DNA of 50,830 nucleotides from an uncultured Bacilli bacterium (GCA_947629235.1 CANRCX010000010.1:1-50830), one strand, 5' to 3'. Shown: positions 25,233 to 37,745, numbered from the stretch's first letter. Numbers and translations: made by a program. The notes: generated from the letters alone by a model not told the origin.

Positions 25233-26153
25233 ATGAAAAAGAATTCAAGTATTATAATTTATACAAAAAAGAATGATAAATGTAGAAATATAAAATATAT
25301 GTATGAAAATATTGTTTTATATTTTTGTGATTTATTTAATCAAGAAGTTGAAGAATTTAGTTTTTTTAGTAATTGTACAGAAAAAAAGTATAATATAAAA
25401 AGAAGTTTAGAAAAAATATATGATTTAAATATTTTGGATGATGATAATATTTATACTTCTTATGTTTTTTCTAGTAAAACACTTAATAATAATGAATTTC
25501 CTTTATTTTATTTAGATTTTAACTATTATAATAATTATTTTCAAATATCAATTGCTTTAAACAATAAAATATTAGATTTGAATGTTTATAAAGATAAAAT
25601 TATAGATTATTTAATAAAGCATAAATTTATAATATATACTTCTTTTATACATAGATATAAAGATAGAGAAAGAGCAATAGTTGAACTAGGTGGTGATGAG
25701 TTATCATATATACCTATATCTATAAGATCATATTCACAGTATAGACTACAAAAGTTAATGTGTAAGTATAAACAACAAAATAAAATAGAATCTATATCTG
25801 ATATATTTTATATCAATTGCATAAATAAAAATTTGCTTAAAAATAAACAAATAGAAGCAATAAAAGAGATTATAGAAAAAAAAGATTATATAGTAACAGA
25901 TACATATTTTTTGTTTAAATGTGATAAAGTATCTACAAGAAATAAAATAAGAAAATTATTAGGTATTAAATTATTTGTGATTGAGTATAATCCTTACTAT
26001 TTAACTATTATATTACCTGTTGCAATTTATTGTATTATTTATCATTTTTTATCAGATAAATATAAAAATCAATTTTTAATAGCAACTATGATTATTTTTT
26101 TATTAGTTATAATTGGAATTTTAATATATTTAAAAATTAAAAATAAAAAATAA
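25233..26153 (+). CDS. Hypothetical protein with C-terminal membrane hairpin (306 aa)
   Basis: The family is not recognised. About 245 cytoplasmic residues are followed by two transmembrane helices (about 251-271 and 278-300) and a Lys-rich end (KIKNKK). The soluble part is Tyr- and Asn-rich with a possible TDTYFLFKCDKVSTRNKIRK domain edge. GGTGAT lies before the ATG. It stands after the relaxase and before a terminator, so it may be transcribed with the mob genes or alone. Confidence 0.55.
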   Translation: MKKNSSIIIYTKKNDKCRNIKYMYENIVLYFCDLFNQEVEEFSFFSNCTEKKYNIKRSLEKIYDLNILDDDNIYTSYVFSSKTLNNNEFPLFYLDFNYYNNYFQISIALNNKILDLNVYKDKIIDYLIKHKFIIYTSFIHRYKDRERAIVELGGDELSYIPISIRSYSQYRLQKLMCKYKQQNKIESISDIFYINCINKNLLKNKQIEAIKEIIEKKDYIVTDTYFLFKCDKVSTRNKIRKLLGIKLFVIEYNPYYLTIILPVAIYCIIYHFLSDKYKNQFLIATMIIFLLVIIGILIYLKIKNKK

Positions 26154-26199
26154 ATTTAATTTTATGGGCAAACAATAAAAAATTACAATTCGTATGAGT

Positions 26200-26232
26200 A
26201 AGATTATCAGTTTAAAATTGATAATCTTTTTT
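26200..26232 (+). terminator. Rho-independent terminator
   Basis: A 10-bp stem (AAGATTATCA 26200-26209 with TGATAATCTT 26219-26228) ends in a T run to 26232. It closes the relaxase/306-aa operon and argues against the in-frame ATG at 26194 as the start of the next gene. Confidence 0.75.
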
Positions 26233-26253
26233 AATATGAAAATGGAGGTAGAA

Positions 26254-26397
26254 ATGTTAATAATTATATTATATGCAATAGGTTTATTACTATTGCTTTT
26301 TATTTACTCTGCTTTAATAGTATCAAGCAGGTGTTCAAGAAAGGAGGAAGAATATGAACATTTTAGAGATGTACAAAAAATTATCAAAAGAAGATAA
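26254..26397 (+). CDS. Small single-pass membrane protein (47 aa)
   Basis: One hydrophobic helix (MLIIILYAIGLLLLLFIYSA) is followed by a charged tail. ATG 26254 follows ATGGAGGTAGAA, a good ribosome site; the longer in-frame ORF from 26194 would start inside the terminator. It overlaps the next gene by 44 nt and heads the second large operon of element 1. The function is unknown. Confidence 0.55.
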   Translation: MLIIILYAIGLLLLLFIYSALIVSSRCSRKEEEYEHFRDVQKIIKRR

Positions 26398-26686
26398 AGC
26401 AAATTTATCTATATATTGTATATATGATAGTATCTATGATGTTGCTAAAAATGAAGAGGTTGAACTTGATGATAAAATTGTAACAGATATACAAGAACTT
26501 ACATATAATTTATATTTAGATGATTCAAGAAATTTGTCATTATCACAAATTGCTAATTTTATTACAGAATGTTATATAGAAGTTGAAACATTTTTGGATA
26601 AAGTAAAAGATTTTGATTATGATGATATACTTGAAGCAGTAGAAAATGATGATTATGATTTTTATAAAGATGAAATAGAAAGGTAG
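26354..26686 (+). CDS. Hypothetical acidic protein (110 aa)
   Basis: No family is recognised. It is helical and strongly acidic, especially near the end (FDYDDILEAVENDDYDFYKD). AAAGGAGGAAGA lies before the ATG, one of the stronger ribosome sites in the window, so it may be abundant. It is part of the operon leading to VirD4. The acidity could fit a DNA-mimic or chaperone role (speculative). Confidence 0.55.
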   Translation: MNILEMYKKLSKEDKANLSIYCIYDSIYDVAKNEEVELDDKIVTDIQELTYNLYLDDSRNLSLSQIANFITECYIEVETFLDKVKDFDYDDILEAVENDDYDFYKDEIER

Positions 26687-26694
26687 GGAAAATT

Positions 26695-26958
26695 ATGGAT
26701 TTTTCTAAATTAAATATAGAATTTTCAAATATGCAAAAGACAGTATTTAAATATACTGAAATAGTTTCAAAAATAAATAGTAAGATAAAAGAAAATTTAA
26801 AAATAATTAGTAAATATGAAACAAAATCAAAAAACGCAAATGATAGTTTTGAAAAAGAACTATCACATTTATATATAACTTATTTAAAAAATGAAAATAA
26901 ATTTTTAGAAAATATTATAAAAGATGAAGAGGTGAAAGATAGTGAGAAAAAAATTTGA
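26695..26958 (+). CDS. Coiled-coil small protein (87 aa)
   Basis: Almost entirely helical with heptad-like spacing (ISKINSKIKENLKIISKYET). No Cys, no membrane segment, no known domain. It overlaps the next gene by 17 nt. It is probably a structural or adaptor protein of the transfer operon, with no direct evidence. Confidence 0.5.
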   Translation: MDFSKLNIEFSNMQKTVFKYTEIVSKINSKIKENLKIISKYETKSKNANDSFEKELSHLYITYLKNENKFLENIIKDEEVKDSEKKI

Positions 26959-27676
26959 TACAGACTCAAATAATGAATATTACTTAAATGTATTAAGATA
27001 TTCTTGTAATAATCGTTTATATATTGGAATAAGTAATCAAGCAGATGATTTAATTAGTGATATAACTATAAATTTACCAGATGTAAAAATTAAAAGTAAT
27101 AATCAAATATTTTTATCAGGAGATGTTTTGGATGAGATTAAATTTAAATTAATTGAAAAAGGTATAATTAGTGAAATTAGTGACACACAAAAATATAATA
27201 TGGGAGAATATCAAATTGCTTATGTAAATTTAGATATATTAAAAGAATATGATAGTTCAGGTGTTGAAGAATTCTTAAATAGTCAAGAAAAAGAAAATGA
27301 TAGTTTATTTGATTTTTATGATGAAGATGAAATAAGAAAATTATTAGATAATAAAGAAAGACTAGTTTATATTGATAATGGAGTAGATGAAGTAGTAGCA
27401 AGATATGAAGATTTACCAGATATTATAGTTGATGTAAATGAAAAATTTAATCATACTGAAAATTTAAAAGTATATGATTTTGATAATCCTATGTTAGATA
27501 ATCCATTACTAACTACAATTGGTTCTTTTTTAGATAAATGTGATTCACAAGTAAGAAATGATATTATTGAAAGATTAACTGAATTGCAAACAGGAAAGCA
27601 AGAAGTAAAATCATATAAATTTATTGATGAAGATATGTTAGATGATATTATAAATGATTTTGAAATGGAAAATTGA
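26942..27676 (+). CDS. ICE accessory protein, possibly DUF4313-like (244 aa)
   Basis: A GTG start 9 nt after GAGGTGA. The N-terminal 110 residues (YIGISNQADDLISDITINLP, then VKIKSNNQIFLSGDVLDEI and YVNLDILKEYDSSGVEEF) resemble a conserved accessory protein of Gram-positive conjugative elements, possibly DUF4313. I recall the pattern but cannot confirm the family. The C-terminal half is very acidic. It lies directly before virD4 with a 3-nt gap at most. Confidence 0.5.
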   Translation: MRKKFDTDSNNEYYLNVLRYSCNNRLYIGISNQADDLISDITINLPDVKIKSNNQIFLSGDVLDEIKFKLIEKGIISEISDTQKYNMGEYQIAYVNLDILKEYDSSGVEEFLNSQEKENDSLFDFYDEDEIRKLLDNKERLVYIDNGVDEVVARYEDLPDIIVDVNEKFNHTENLKVYDFDNPMLDNPLLTTIGSFLDKCDSQVRNDIIERLTELQTGKQEVKSYKFIDEDMLDDIINDFEMEN

Positions 27677-27678
27677 TA

Positions 27679-29640
27679 ATGTTTAAATTATATTTAATTC
27701 TAGGAATTATCATATTATTGATAATTATTTTTTTATATTTAGAGCCAATTATAACAAAACAAAAAATTAAAAATAATAATGAACACGGTAGTGCTAGATT
27801 TTCAACAATGAGAGAAATTAAAAAAAATTTTCATATGGAGAAAATTAAAAATATAAAAGAAAGTGGTTTCCCAATCTGGTATTCAAAAAATAAAAAAAGA
27901 GTATGGTTTGATATGGATACACCACATTGGATATATTTAGGTAGCACAGGTAGTGGAAAGAGTGTTACTGCTGTAATACCACAATGTAGTTTTATTGCAA
28001 CTGCAAATATTAAAAAAAGTGTATTCATAACAGATCCAAAAGGAGAAATATTTTCTACTACAAGTAAAATGTTTGCAGACAAAGGATATAAAGTATTAAC
28101 ATTAGATTTTAGAAATCCAAGTTTATCAAATCATTTAAATGTATTAGAACCTATTATTAGAGAATATGAATTATATATTGAAAATGAAAAATTATCAAAA
28201 ACTGCATCAACAGAAGAAGATAAAATAAACTTTATGAATAAATCAATAGAACATTTAGCAGTATGTAATCAATTAATAAATACTATTTCAAAAATAATAA
28301 TGGAAGATAAAACTGCAAAAGAGGCATTTTGGAATAATAGTGCAAGTGATATGTTATATGGAATTATTGCATTATTTTTAGAAGATTATGCAGATGGAAA
28401 AATAAAAAGAGAACAAATTACATTATCATCAATAAAAAAATTTCAAAATAGTTCAATGAATGATAAAAATTTGAAATCTTTAAAAAATTATTTACAAAGT
28501 AAAAGTTATGGATTAAAAAGTAAAGATAAATTAATTCCTATTATTACTACTAGTGAAAATACACAAAAAAGTATAGCAAGTGTATTTAATGAAAGAATGA
28601 GTTTGTTTGATGATATTAATGTAGAAAATATAACATCAAATTCTGATTTTGATTTTGATATACTTGGTAAAGAGCCAACAGTGTTATATTGTTGTATTCC
28701 AGATGAATCAAAAATATATTATTCATTAGTTTCAATAATTGTTTCTTTAATTTATAAAACATTAGTATTATTATGTAATACACTACCTAATAAAAGATTA
28801 AAGTGTGAATTAGTTTTTTTACTTGATGAATTTGCAAATACACCACCATTAGAAGATATTGAAACTATTGTGTCAGTAGCAAGGTCAAGAGGTATGTATT
28901 TTCAATTCTTCTTACAAAGTTTTGCTCAACTTGATAATTTGTATGGCAAAGAAGTTAGTCAAATAATACAAGACAATTGTGGACTTGCTTATCTTAAAAC
29001 AAATACCCAAGAAACAGCAGAGGCAATTTCTAAAAGATTAGGAAATCAAACAATAGAAACAACATCATTGAATTATTCGTTAAGTTATTCTAATAATAGT
29101 GGAAGTAAAGGTATAAACTTAATAGCAAGAAGTTTGATGACAGCAGATGAAATAAAACAATTACATTTTAAAACAATTATATTCCCAACAATAGGTTATC
29201 CAATATTTAGAGATACAGTTGTATATCAAAAATTTAGTTGTTATAAAGAGGGAGTTATAGAAAGAAAGATAAGACCATTATCAAGATTAACTAATACCTA
29301 TTACACAGTAGAGCAATTAAAATTTAATAAAAATGAAGATAATACTAATCAACTTGATTTAGAAAAGAAATCAAAATTAGAAAAAATTGTAAATGAGATA
29401 GTAAAAATATTTGGTAAAGTAGATTTTAATGTAAATTATACTCAAAATAATAATTCTTTAATTGCTAACATTTATTTAGTACCACCATTATCACTTGTTG
29501 ATATAGCAAATTTAGAAGAGTTGAGTGATAGATTAAATTTTAAATATAATGCAATATCTGATAGAGAAAAAATTAATAAAAAAAATATTAATTCTTTAAT
29601 AGAAATTTACTTAGATGAAGATAGAGAAAAAGAAATATGA
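27679..29640 (+). CDS. virD4: VirD4/TraG-type coupling ATPase (653 aa)
   Basis: This protein couples the relaxosome to the secretion channel. It has a single N-terminal transmembrane helix (about 2-22). Walker A is GSTGSGKS (88-95) and Walker B is FLLDEFAN (Asp383-Glu384), followed by the conserved [20 protein letters not shown] and later GLAYLKTN. The ATG at 27679 overlaps the upstream stop region (TGATAATG); TTG 27673 is a less likely start. Length and motif order are normal. It overlaps nothing downstream, and the giant helicase gene starts 13 nt later. Confidence 0.92.
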   Translation: MFKLYLILGIIILLIIIFLYLEPIITKQKIKNNNEHGSARFSTMREIKKNFHMEKIKNIKESGFPIWYSKNKKRVWFDMDTPHWIYLGSTGSGKSVTAVIPQCSFIATANIKKSVFITDPKGEIFSTTSKMFADKGYKVLTLDFRNPSLSNHLNVLEPIIREYELYIENEKLSKTASTEEDKINFMNKSIEHLAVCNQLINTISKIIMEDKTAKEAFWNNSASDMLYGIIALFLEDYADGKIKREQITLSSIKKFQNSSMNDKNLKSLKNYLQSKSYGLKSKDKLIPIITTSENTQKSIASVFNERMSLFDDINVENITSNSDFDFDILGKEPTVLYCCIPDESKIYYSLVSIIVSLIYKTLVLLCNTLPNKRLKCELVFLLDEFANTPPLEDIETIVSVARSRGMYFQFFLQSFAQLDNLYGKEVSQIIQDNCGLAYLKTNTQETAEAISKRLGNQTIETTSLNYSLSYSNNSGSKGINLIARSLMTADEIKQLHFKTIIFPTIGYPIFRDTVVYQKFSCYKEGVIERKIRPLSRLTNTYYTVEQLKFNKNEDNTNQLDLEKKSKLEKIVNEIVKIFGKVDFNVNYTQNNNSLIANIYLVPPLSLVDIANLEELSDRLNFKYNAISDREKINKKNINSLIEIYLDEDREKEI

Positions 29641-29653
29641 AAGAAGGTGTAAT

Positions 29654-32600
29654 ATGAACAATCAATTTATGGAAGAATTTATTACATTAAGAAATGAAAC
29701 TCTACAAAATATACAATTAGATATAAATAGTTGGAATAAATTTATTATATATTGGTCAAAAATTTTAGATAAATATAGTATAGATAATGTACTTAATTTA
29801 TTTGGTTATAATTCAAGTGGCAGAATTTTTATGACATTTGATGAGTGGAATAGTGATGATATAGGAAGAAAAATAAAACCCAAAAGTAAAGGAATACCTA
29901 TTTTAAAAGATAATAGTAAGATATATGTTTTTGATATAAGGCAAACTTATGGAAAAGATTATAGTGAATGGAATTATAATCATTTAGTAGATTATTCTAT
30001 TTTAAATTACTATCAAGATAGTATTAAACTTAATAACAATGATAGTAAAAATATAAATGAGAATTTTTATGATATTTTTTATAAAATATCATTAAATCAA
30101 ATAAATAATGATTATCAAAATTTACAAAAAAATGAAGTGGAGTTTATTGCTAAAACAATGACTTCACTTTTTTTATCAAAGTCTAATTTTAATATATATA
30201 ATCTTACAAGTTCTTATGAAATGTTAGAAGAATTTGATAATGATGATATTTTAAAATGTATGGAAATTGCTAATAAAGAAACAGCAATTATTTATAATGA
30301 TTTTGTAAAAAAAGTAAATATTTTACAAAAGGTTCAAGATTATATGCAGTCAAATGTTCTTTCTCAATTTAAGGAAAATAAATTTTTAAATAATCAAGAA
30401 AGACAAGATTTTATTTTAGATTTAAATTTTAATACTCAAATTAATGAAAATGTTTTAGATACAATTTATAGTAGATATGTAGATAAATATGAGCATACTT
30501 TTAAAAGAAAAATTGAAAATAAAGAAGATGAAACAGAACAAATAAAAATAGAAGAAATTGAAAATGATAAAGAAGAAAAAAACTACAATGAACAATTATC
30601 ATTATTTGCACCAAGAGAAGAAGAGTTAGCAAATAAGATTTGTGATATATTTAATTCATTTGATACTAAATATCAAAATACTTTTAAAATAGATAATGTT
30701 GAATTACAAGTATGGGAACATATAGCATCTAAAAAAAGAAATTTAACTATTATTTTAAAAAGTTCTTTGATTAATGAATATGCTGATAGTGAAAATAGTT
30801 TTACTTATTTTAATATTGATAAAACTGATGAAAAGAAATTAAATGATTTAATAAGAAATAATGCTTTTATTCAATCTTTGTATAAAGATAAAGATTTTTC
30901 AATTACATTTACTCCAAATATGATTCACATTATTTGGAATAATTTTGATGAAAAGCAATTTAATATGGATATACCAAATACAAAATTAATAAGTCAAGAA
31001 GAAATTGATAGTCAAGAATTAGAACAAATAGATAACGAAGTGTCTTCTATTGTTAAAGATAATAATATTAGTTATAGAGTTACTACATCAGAGATAATAC
31101 CAACTTATGATGGTATTAAAACTAATGTAATTGAAGAACATAGTTATAATAGTAGTGGAGAAGAAATAGAAGAATACCCAGCAATTAATTATCATATTAA
31201 TGATGATAAAATTGATACAAATTTTGGTGCTAAAACTAGATTTGAAGATAATATAAAAGCAATAAATCTTTTAAAAGATTTAGAAAAAGAAGATAGAAAT
31301 GCAACAAAAGAAGAACAAGATGTTTTATCTCATTATGTAGGTTGGGGAGGAATTGCAGATGCTTTTGATGAAAGAAAAGATAATTGGAAAAGTGAAAGAG
31401 AAAGATTAAGGTCAATTTTAAATGATGAAGAATATAAAGCAGCAGCACATTCCACATTATCTTCTTTTTATACTCCAAATATTGCAATAGATTTAATATA
31501 TAATGCTTTAAAACAATTTGGTTTTAAAAAAGGAAATATTTTAGAGCCAAGTTGTGGCATAGGTAATTTTTTTGGAAGACTACCTAGTGAATTTGATAAA
31601 TCTAAACTTTATGGTGTAGAGTTAGATAGTATTAGTGGTAGAATTGCAAAAAAACTTTATCCTACTGCTAAAATAGAAATAAATGGTTATGAAAATTCAA
31701 AAGTTGCTGATGAATTTTTTGATATTGCAATAGGTAATGTACCTTTTGGTAATAATACTGTATATGATAAAAGATATAAAGATAAGTTTTTAATTCACGA
31801 CTACTTTTTTCAAAAAACATTGGATAAAGTTAGAGATGGTGGAATAATTGCTTTTATAACTACTTCTGGAACATTAGATAAAAAAGATACAAGAGTAAGA
31901 GAATATATAGCAAAGAGAGCAGAGTTTTTAGGAGCAATAAGATTACCAAATAATACTTTCACAGGAAATGCAAATGCAAAAGTAACATCAGATATTATAT
32001 TCTTGAAAAAAAGAGATGAATTAAAATTAGATGTAAGTGATGAAAATTGGATTTATACAAGTGAATATAATGATGGAATAACTATTAATAATTATTATAT
32101 TGATAATCCTTATATGATGCTTGGAAAAATGGAATTACATTCAACTGCTTATGGATATGATAGTACATTAAATCCAATAGATGAAGATATAAATGTTTTA
32201 ATAAACAATGCACTAAAAAAACTACCAAGTAATATTTATGAGCAAATGGAATTTATACAAAATAATGAAAGTGATTATGAGGTATTAGATGCAGATGATA
32301 CTATAAAAAATAATGCTTTTACTATTATAAATAAAGATGGTAAAGATATTATTTATCAAAGGCAATTTTCAAGTTTAGTACCATATTCTATTCAAGATGG
32401 TATGGTTGCAAAAAGAATTATTGGACTATGTAAATTAAAGAAAGCATTAAGAGAAGTATTTGATATACAACTTCGTGATGGTAGTGATGATGAATTGTCA
32501 TTTGCTCAAAAAAAATTAAGTGAAGAATATGATGAATTTTGTAAGAAATATGGTTATATAAATGATAGTGCAAATGCAAGAGTATTTGATGATGATCCAG

Positions 32601-35600
32601 ATTATTATTTGCTTACATCAATTGAAAATAAAATTAGTAAAGATGAAGAAGATGATAAACCTAAATATGAAAAAGGTGATGTTTTTACAAAAAGAACAAT
32701 TAGAAAGAGTATAAAAATTACTAGTGCAGAAAATGCGGAAGAGGCATTAAGATATTCTTTAAATAATCGTGGTTGTGTAGATTTTGAATATATGAAAACA
32801 TTATATCCAAAGAGTGAAGAAGAAATGGTAGAAGAACTTGATAATTTAATATTTCAAGATCCAGAAAAAATAAATGACTTTAATAAAGGATGGGTTATAT
32901 CTAGTGAATATTTAAGTGGCAATGTAAAGTATAAACTTAACTATGCTAAATCAATTAATGAAGATAATAAATATGATAAAAATATTGAAGCACTTGAAAG
33001 AGTGCAACCTGCACCACTTGAATTTGATGAAATTAGTGTAAAATTAGGTTCTACTTGGATACCAGAAGATGTTTATCATAAATTTTGTTGTGAACTACTT
33101 GATATTCCTAATTGGACTAAAAGCAATTTAAAAATAAAATATGTAAAAGAAGGAAATACTTGGCTATTTCAAGCAAGTGGTTTATATGGTTATGGAGTTA
33201 AAAATACAAACACTTGGGGAACTAAACGAGCAGATGCTTTATCATTAATAAAAAATGCTTTAAATCTTCAAAGTGTAACAGTATATGATAGTTTAGAAGA
33301 TGAAAGAAGAGTTGTAAATCCTATTGAAACAGCAAATGCAAGAGAAAAGCAAGAACTCATAAAGCAAGAATTTAAGGATTGGATATGGAAAGATGAAGAA
33401 AGAAGAAACAGATTAGTTAAGATTTATAATGATAATTTTAATTGTATGAGAGAAAGAGAATATGATGGAAGTCATTTAACTTTTGATGGTATGAATCCAA
33501 ACATTGAACTTCGTCCACATCAAAAAAATGCAGTTGCTCGTGTATTATATGGTGGGAATGCTTTACTTGCTCACGCAGTTGGTGCTGGAAAAACTTATGA
33601 ATGTATTGCTAGTGCTATGGAATTAAAAAGACTTGGTATTGTTAATAAGCCAATGTTTGTTGTTCCAAATCATTTATTAGGACAATGGGCAAATGAAATA
33701 TTAAAACTTTATCCTACTGCAAATGTTTTAGTTGCAACACAAAAAGATTTTGAAAAAACAAGAAGAAAAAAACTTATGGCAAAGATAGCAACAGGAGAAT
33801 GGGATGCAGTTTTAATTGCACATTCAAGTTTTGGACTTATTCCAATGAGTAAAAAATACGAAAAAGAACATATGGAAAGACAAATAGAAGAAATTACTAA
33901 TGCTATTGAAAGAGTTAAAGAAGAGTCTAATGAAAGTTTAAGTGTAAAGAGATTAGAGCAATTAAAAACAAGTATGGATACAAAATTAAAATCATTATTA
34001 GATGCACCAAAGGATGATGTAGTAACATTTGAAGAACTTGGAGTTGATGAATTAATTGTAGATGAAGCACATATGTTTAAAAATCTTCCAATGTTTTCTA
34101 AAATAAGAAATGTAGCAGGAATAAATAATACTGAATCTAAAAAAGCAACTGATTTATTTATGAAAATAAGTTATATTCTTGAAAATAATGGAGGTAAGGG
34201 AGTAATATTTGCAACAGGAACACCTATTTCAAATTCAATGGGAGAATTATTTGCAATGCAAAAATATTTACAATTAGATAGGTTGAGAGAAATGGGACTA
34301 GAGCATTTTGATGAGTGGGCTTCAACCTTTGGTGAAATAGTTAATAGTTTTGAAATAGCACCAGATGGTAGTGGTTTTAGAACAAAAGCACGATTTGCTC
34401 AATTCTTTAATATACCAGAGTTAATGACTTTATTTAAAGAGATAGCAGATATAAAAACAACAAAAATGTTAAATTTACCAACACCAAAACTAAAAGGTGG
34501 AGATTATAAAACAATAGTTGCACCTAAAAGTGAAGAATTAGGAGAATATGTTGAGAAACTAGCAGAAAGAAGTGAAATAATTAAAAATGGTTGTGATCCA
34601 AGAGAAGATAATATGCTATTAGTTACAAATGATGGTAGAAAAGCAGCATTAGATTTAAGATTAATAGATCCAAGTATGCCAGATTTACCAAATTCAAAAA
34701 TAAATATTGCAATAGAAAATATTTATAGAATATGGTTAGAAAATAAGGAAGACAAGTTAACACAACTTGTCTTTTGTGATTTATCCACTCCAAAAAATGA
34801 TGGTACTTTTAATGTTTATGATGATATTAAAAATAAATTAATAGCAAGAGGAGTACCAGAAGATGAAATAGAATTTATTCATAATGCTAAAACCAACCCA
34901 CAAAAATTAAAATTATTTGAAGATATGAGAAGTGGTAAAAAGAGGATTTTAATAGGTTCAACATCAAAGATGGGAGCAGGAATGAATGTTCAAGATAAAC
35001 TTATTGCTTTACATCATCTTGATTGTCCTTGGAGACCATCTGATATAGAGCAAAGAGAGGGAAGAATATTAAGACAGGGAAATCAAAATGAAGAGGTTGA
35101 AATTTATAGATATGTAACTGAGGGAAGTTTTGATGCTTATTCATATCAATTAATTCAAACAAAATCAACTTTTATAAATCAAATTATGGCTAATAGTAAT
35201 GGTGGAGGAAGAACAGCAGAAGATTTAGATAGAGATACACTTACTTATGCAGAAGTTAAAGCACTTGCAAGTGGTAATCCATTAATATTAGAAAAATTTA
35301 AAGTGGAAAATGAATTAAAACAATTATATTTATCTAAAAGTAGATATGATAAATCACATATAGAACTTGAATCAAAGTATAATATTGAAATTCCAAGACA
35401 ATTAAAATACCAAAAACAATATTTAAGTAGTCTTGAAGAAGATATAAAAAATGTTAAAGATTTATCAGGAGATAATTTTTCAATTTTAATAAAAGATAAA
35501 ATCTATAATTCAAGAAAAGAAGCAAGTTCTAAATTATATGAAAATTTTTCTATATTAAAAGCAAGTGAGGAAACAAAAATAGGAGAGATAAGTGGATTTG

Positions 35601-35947
35601 ATATTATTGGTACTTGTGAAGAATTAAGATATACTCCTGTAATTTTTATTAAAGGAGCAGGAAAGTATAAAGTGGAAATTAATAATACTGATGAAATAGG
35701 AAATATTTTAAAATTAGAAAATATGTTAAAAAGTTTTGTAAACAAAATTAATACAGTTAAAGAACAAATTGCTTATAATGAAAAGCAATTATTAGACATT
35801 AAAGAAGAACTTGATAAACCTTTCACAGGACAAGATAGAATTAGGGAATTGCAAAAAGAAAAGTTAAGAATAGATGGAGAACTTGATTTAGATAAGCAAG
35901 AAAATACTAGAAATATAGAATCAAATGAAACTGAAATGGAGAGATAG
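29654..35947 (+). CDS. N6-adenine methylase/SNF2-type helicase fusion (2097 aa)
   Basis: An N-terminal ~550-residue region of unknown fold is followed by a Rossmann methylase: motif [11 protein letters not shown] (from 631) and a catalytic-loop variant NVPF (695-698; canonical DPPY/NPPY). A superfamily-2 helicase comes next: Walker A VGAGKT (Lys1313), DEAH (1470-1473), [23 protein letters not shown] and QREGR (1800-1804). The final ~200 residues are coiled coil. This giant is a hallmark of Tn1549-like and related ICEs, where it is thought to protect or process transferred DNA. ATG 29654 follows AGAAGGTG; in-frame codons upstream lie inside virD4. Confidence 0.9.
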   Translation: MNNQFMEEFITLRNETLQNIQLDINSWNKFIIYWSKILDKYSIDNVLNLFGYNSSGRIFMTFDEWNSDDIGRKIKPKSKGIPILKDNSKIYVFDIRQTYGKDYSEWNYNHLVDYSILNYYQDSIKLNNNDSKNINENFYDIFYKISLNQINNDYQNLQKNEVEFIAKTMTSLFLSKSNFNIYNLTSSYEMLEEFDNDDILKCMEIANKETAIIYNDFVKKVNILQKVQDYMQSNVLSQFKENKFLNNQERQDFILDLNFNTQINENVLDTIYSRYVDKYEHTFKRKIENKEDETEQIKIEEIENDKEEKNYNEQLSLFAPREEELANKICDIFNSFDTKYQNTFKIDNVELQVWEHIASKKRNLTIILKSSLINEYADSENSFTYFNIDKTDEKKLNDLIRNNAFIQSLYKDKDFSITFTPNMIHIIWNNFDEKQFNMDIPNTKLISQEEIDSQELEQIDNEVSSIVKDNNISYRVTTSEIIPTYDGIKTNVIEEHSYNSSGEEIEEYPAINYHINDDKIDTNFGAKTRFEDNIKAINLLKDLEKEDRNATKEEQDVLSHYVGWGGIADAFDERKDNWKSERERLRSILNDEEYKAAAHSTLSSFYTPNIAIDLIYNALKQFGFKKGNILEPSCGIGNFFGRLPSEFDKSKLYGVELDSISGRIAKKLYPTAKIEINGYENSKVADEFFDIAIGNVPFGNNTVYDKRYKDKFLIHDYFFQKTLDKVRDGGIIAFITTSGTLDKKDTRVREYIAKRAEFLGAIRLPNNTFTGNANAKVTSDIIFLKKRDELKLDVSDENWIYTSEYNDGITINNYYIDNPYMMLGKMELHSTAYGYDSTLNPIDEDINVLINNALKKLPSNIYEQMEFIQNNESDYEVLDADDTIKNNAFTIINKDGKDIIYQRQFSSLVPYSIQDGMVAKRIIGLCKLKKALREVFDIQLRDGSDDELSFAQKKLSEEYDEFCKKYGYINDSANARVFDDDPDYYLLTSIENKISKDEEDDKPKYEKGDVFTKRTIRKSIKITSAENAEEALRYSLNNRGCVDFEYMKTLYPKSEEEMVEELDNLIFQDPEKINDFNKGWVISSEYLSGNVKYKLNYAKSINEDNKYDKNIEALERVQPAPLEFDEISVKLGSTWIPEDVYHKFCCELLDIPNWTKSNLKIKYVKEGNTWLFQASGLYGYGVKNTNTWGTKRADALSLIKNALNLQSVTVYDSLEDERRVVNPIETANAREKQELIKQEFKDWIWKDEERRNRLVKIYNDNFNCMREREYDGSHLTFDGMNPNIELRPHQKNAVARVLYGGNALLAHAVGAGKTYECIASAMELKRLGIVNKPMFVVPNHLLGQWANEILKLYPTANVLVATQKDFEKTRRKKLMAKIATGEWDAVLIAHSSFGLIPMSKKYEKEHMERQIEEITNAIERVKEESNESLSVKRLEQLKTSMDTKLKSLLDAPKDDVVTFEELGVDELIVDEAHMFKNLPMFSKIRNVAGINNTESKKATDLFMKISYILENNGGKGVIFATGTPISNSMGELFAMQKYLQLDRLREMGLEHFDEWASTFGEIVNSFEIAPDGSGFRTKARFAQFFNIPELMTLFKEIADIKTTKMLNLPTPKLKGGDYKTIVAPKSEELGEYVEKLAERSEIIKNGCDPREDNMLLVTNDGRKAALDLRLIDPSMPDLPNSKINIAIENIYRIWLENKEDKLTQLVFCDLSTPKNDGTFNVYDDIKNKLIARGVPEDEIEFIHNAKTNPQKLKLFEDMRSGKKRILIGSTSKMGAGMNVQDKLIALHHLDCPWRPSDIEQREGRILRQGNQNEEVEIYRYVTEGSFDAYSYQLIQTKSTFINQIMANSNGGGRTAEDLDRDTLTYAEVKALASGNPLILEKFKVENELKQLYLSKSRYDKSHIELESKYNIEIPRQLKYQKQYLSSLEEDIKNVKDLSGDNFSILIKDKIYNSRKEASSKLYENFSILKASEETKIGEISGFDIIGTCEELRYTPVIFIKGAGKYKVEINNTDEIGNILKLENMLKSFVNKINTVKEQIAYNEKQLLDIKEELDKPFTGQDRIRELQKEKLRIDGELDLDKQENTRNIESNETEMER

Positions 35948-35949
35948 TT

Positions 35950-36795
35950 ATGAGTTTAAAAGATAAAATATTAAATAAAATTGCTGATAGGTTAAAAGAT
36001 TATAGAACACCAGAGTATGATAAAATTTTATCTTGTAATATTAAAGGTGAGGTAAAAGGTGTACTTATGACAACTGATTATACAACTATTAAAGAACTTA
36101 CAAATAAATCTCAAAGTGGAATATTAGATATTAATAAATTATTAGATAAAGAATTGAATATTGGAAAAACATATCATAATAGAGAAATAATATTTTGTGA
36201 TAATGATAATGTAGTCTGTCTTTATAATAGTGCAAATAATACTTATTATGAAGATGGATATGAATTTTTTAAAAGTGCAGATGAAATAGTTTATATAAAA
36301 TGTGATAATAGCAATGAATATCAATTATTAAAATATTTTATAAATCAAAGTAGTAAATACCACAAATATGTGAAATATGAAAATGAAATACCTAGAAAAA
36401 AAGCATTTGAAACAATATTCAAAAAGGAAAATAATATTGATAATTCTATTAATGAGAAAAAAAGTTATGATAATTTAATTGAAATTAAAGGACAAGTATT
36501 AAATATAAGTAAAGAATTTGTAAATAAAGATGGTAGCAAAGTACAATTTATTGAAATACAACAAGAATATGAAGATAACGATAAAATTAAATATAATAAG
36601 ATATCAGTTATGCTACCAAATAATTTAATTAATAGTATTAGTGATATGAAAGAAGAAGATATGATATCAATAAAAGGAAAATTGAGTAAACACAATGATA
36701 AAAATAACAATTTAAAAACAATAATCACTTGCTCAAAAATTGAAAAATTAGAAAATATAAAAGATAAAAATAATAATGTAGAAATGGAGAGATAG
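35950..36795 (+). CDS. Protein with C-terminal OB fold (281 aa)
   Basis: Residues about 170-275 form an OB-like unit (LIEIKGQVLNISKEFVNKDG, then VQFIEIQQ..., ISVMLPNNLI and DMISIKGKLSKHND), as in SSB. The N-terminal 160 residues are mixed alpha/beta and unrecognised. It starts 2 nt after the helicase stop with GGAGAG upstream, so it is coupled and probably acts with the helicase on single-stranded DNA. It is the second of three OB-fold genes. Confidence 0.65.
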   Translation: MSLKDKILNKIADRLKDYRTPEYDKILSCNIKGEVKGVLMTTDYTTIKELTNKSQSGILDINKLLDKELNIGKTYHNREIIFCDNDNVVCLYNSANNTYYEDGYEFFKSADEIVYIKCDNSNEYQLLKYFINQSSKYHKYVKYENEIPRKKAFETIFKKENNIDNSINEKKSYDNLIEIKGQVLNISKEFVNKDGSKVQFIEIQQEYEDNDKIKYNKISVMLPNNLINSISDMKEEDMISIKGKLSKHNDKNNNLKTIITCSKIEKLENIKDKNNNVEMER

Positions 36796-36952
36796 AGATT
36801 ATTAATTTTTTTAAAAAAAACACTTGCAAAAATTGAATTTTAGAGTGATAAATTAATTAGTAAAAAAATTAATTTAAACATACCTAATTTAAATAATTTT
36901 AAATGAAGTATAACTTGTCATAGAGTTATTTGCAAAAAATAAAAAAAGTCTA

Positions 36953-36974
36953 AAAAGTGCTTTAAAACACTTTT
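36953..36974 (+). terminator. Hairpin after the helicase operon
   Basis: A perfect 7-bp stem (AAAAGTG with CACTTTT) has an 8-nt loop. The remainder of the 36796-37007 gap is AT-rich with nothing recognisable other than the AAAGGAGGG ribosome site of the next gene. Confidence 0.4.
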
Positions 36975-37007
36975 GAAAATATACATAAAATAAAGGAGGG
37001 ATTAATT

Positions 37008-37523
37008 ATGTATATAACACAAACAACTGATAATGTTAAAAAAATATTTGAAGAATTAGAAAGTAAAACAGACGAACAAAAATTGAAATTTCTTATTTAT
37101 GTATTTGGATTATTAAATAATAATCAAATAAATGATAAGAATGAATCAAACCCAGATTTAGTAGAAAATGATGATATGAATATATTTACTTTTGAATCTA
37201 TTGGAATTACAAATGGTGTATGTATGCTTTTATTAGAATATTTCACTATGCTTTATAACAAATTAACTAATACAAAAGATGCTTATATTGATAATGGAAA
37301 TGTTTTAGGTATTAAAAGTGATGAAGAAGATAAAAAATTTGAATCACATTTTGAAAAACTTAATTTTAATGAAAAATTAGATGTATTTAGTGAAATTTTT
37401 ATTAAATATGATAATGAAACTTATTTTAAAGATAAACTACCTATGTTTACATTTGCTATTGAATATGATGGATACACTATTGCTAGTATGATAAAAGATT
37501 ATAAAAATAAATTAATTAAATGA
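37008..37523 (+). CDS. Hypothetical soluble protein (171 aa)
   Basis: No family is recognised. It is acidic, helical and Asn/Asp-rich, with a central SIGITNGVCMLLLEYFTMLY helix and a C-terminal FTFAIEYDGYTIASMIKDYK. AAAGGAGGG lies 8 nt before the ATG. It lies alone between two hairpins, near the replication-like module of element 1. Confidence 0.5.
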   Translation: MYITQTTDNVKKIFEELESKTDEQKLKFLIYVFGLLNNNQINDKNESNPDLVENDDMNIFTFESIGITNGVCMLLLEYFTMLYNKLTNTKDAYIDNGNVLGIKSDEEDKKFESHFEKLNFNEKLDVFSEIFIKYDNETYFKDKLPMFTFAIEYDGYTIASMIKDYKNKLIK

Positions 37524-37693
37524 AATGAAATAAATAATGAAAAGATAATTAAATAATATCAAGAAAGTCATAAAAAAATTTATATATGTAAAGAAATCTG
37601 TGGTATGTGATAGTGAAAAATAAAAAAATATTAGAAAAACTAAAACTACTAAATGTATGAAATACATATTTGCTTCTACTTTAACTCGTTTTT

Positions 37694-37719
37694 ACTTGTA
37701 TGATTTATACAAGTTTTTT
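37694..37719 (+). terminator. Rho-independent terminator
   Basis: An 8-bp stem (ACTTGTAT 37694-37701 with ATACAAGT 37707-37714) is followed by TTTTTT. It ends the 37008-37523 transcript. Confidence 0.8.
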
Positions 37720-37745
37720 ATTGGAATTTTATTTGAGAGAGGAGA

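Noticed and set aside
31236-31487. Antisense Leu/Ile/Phe-rich ORFs (here and at 9499, 13047, 19183, 27177, 35503, 36465 and 39753)
   Set aside because: They lie inside strongly supported genes on the other strand and have low-complexity composition from AT-rich complement, without ribosome sites.
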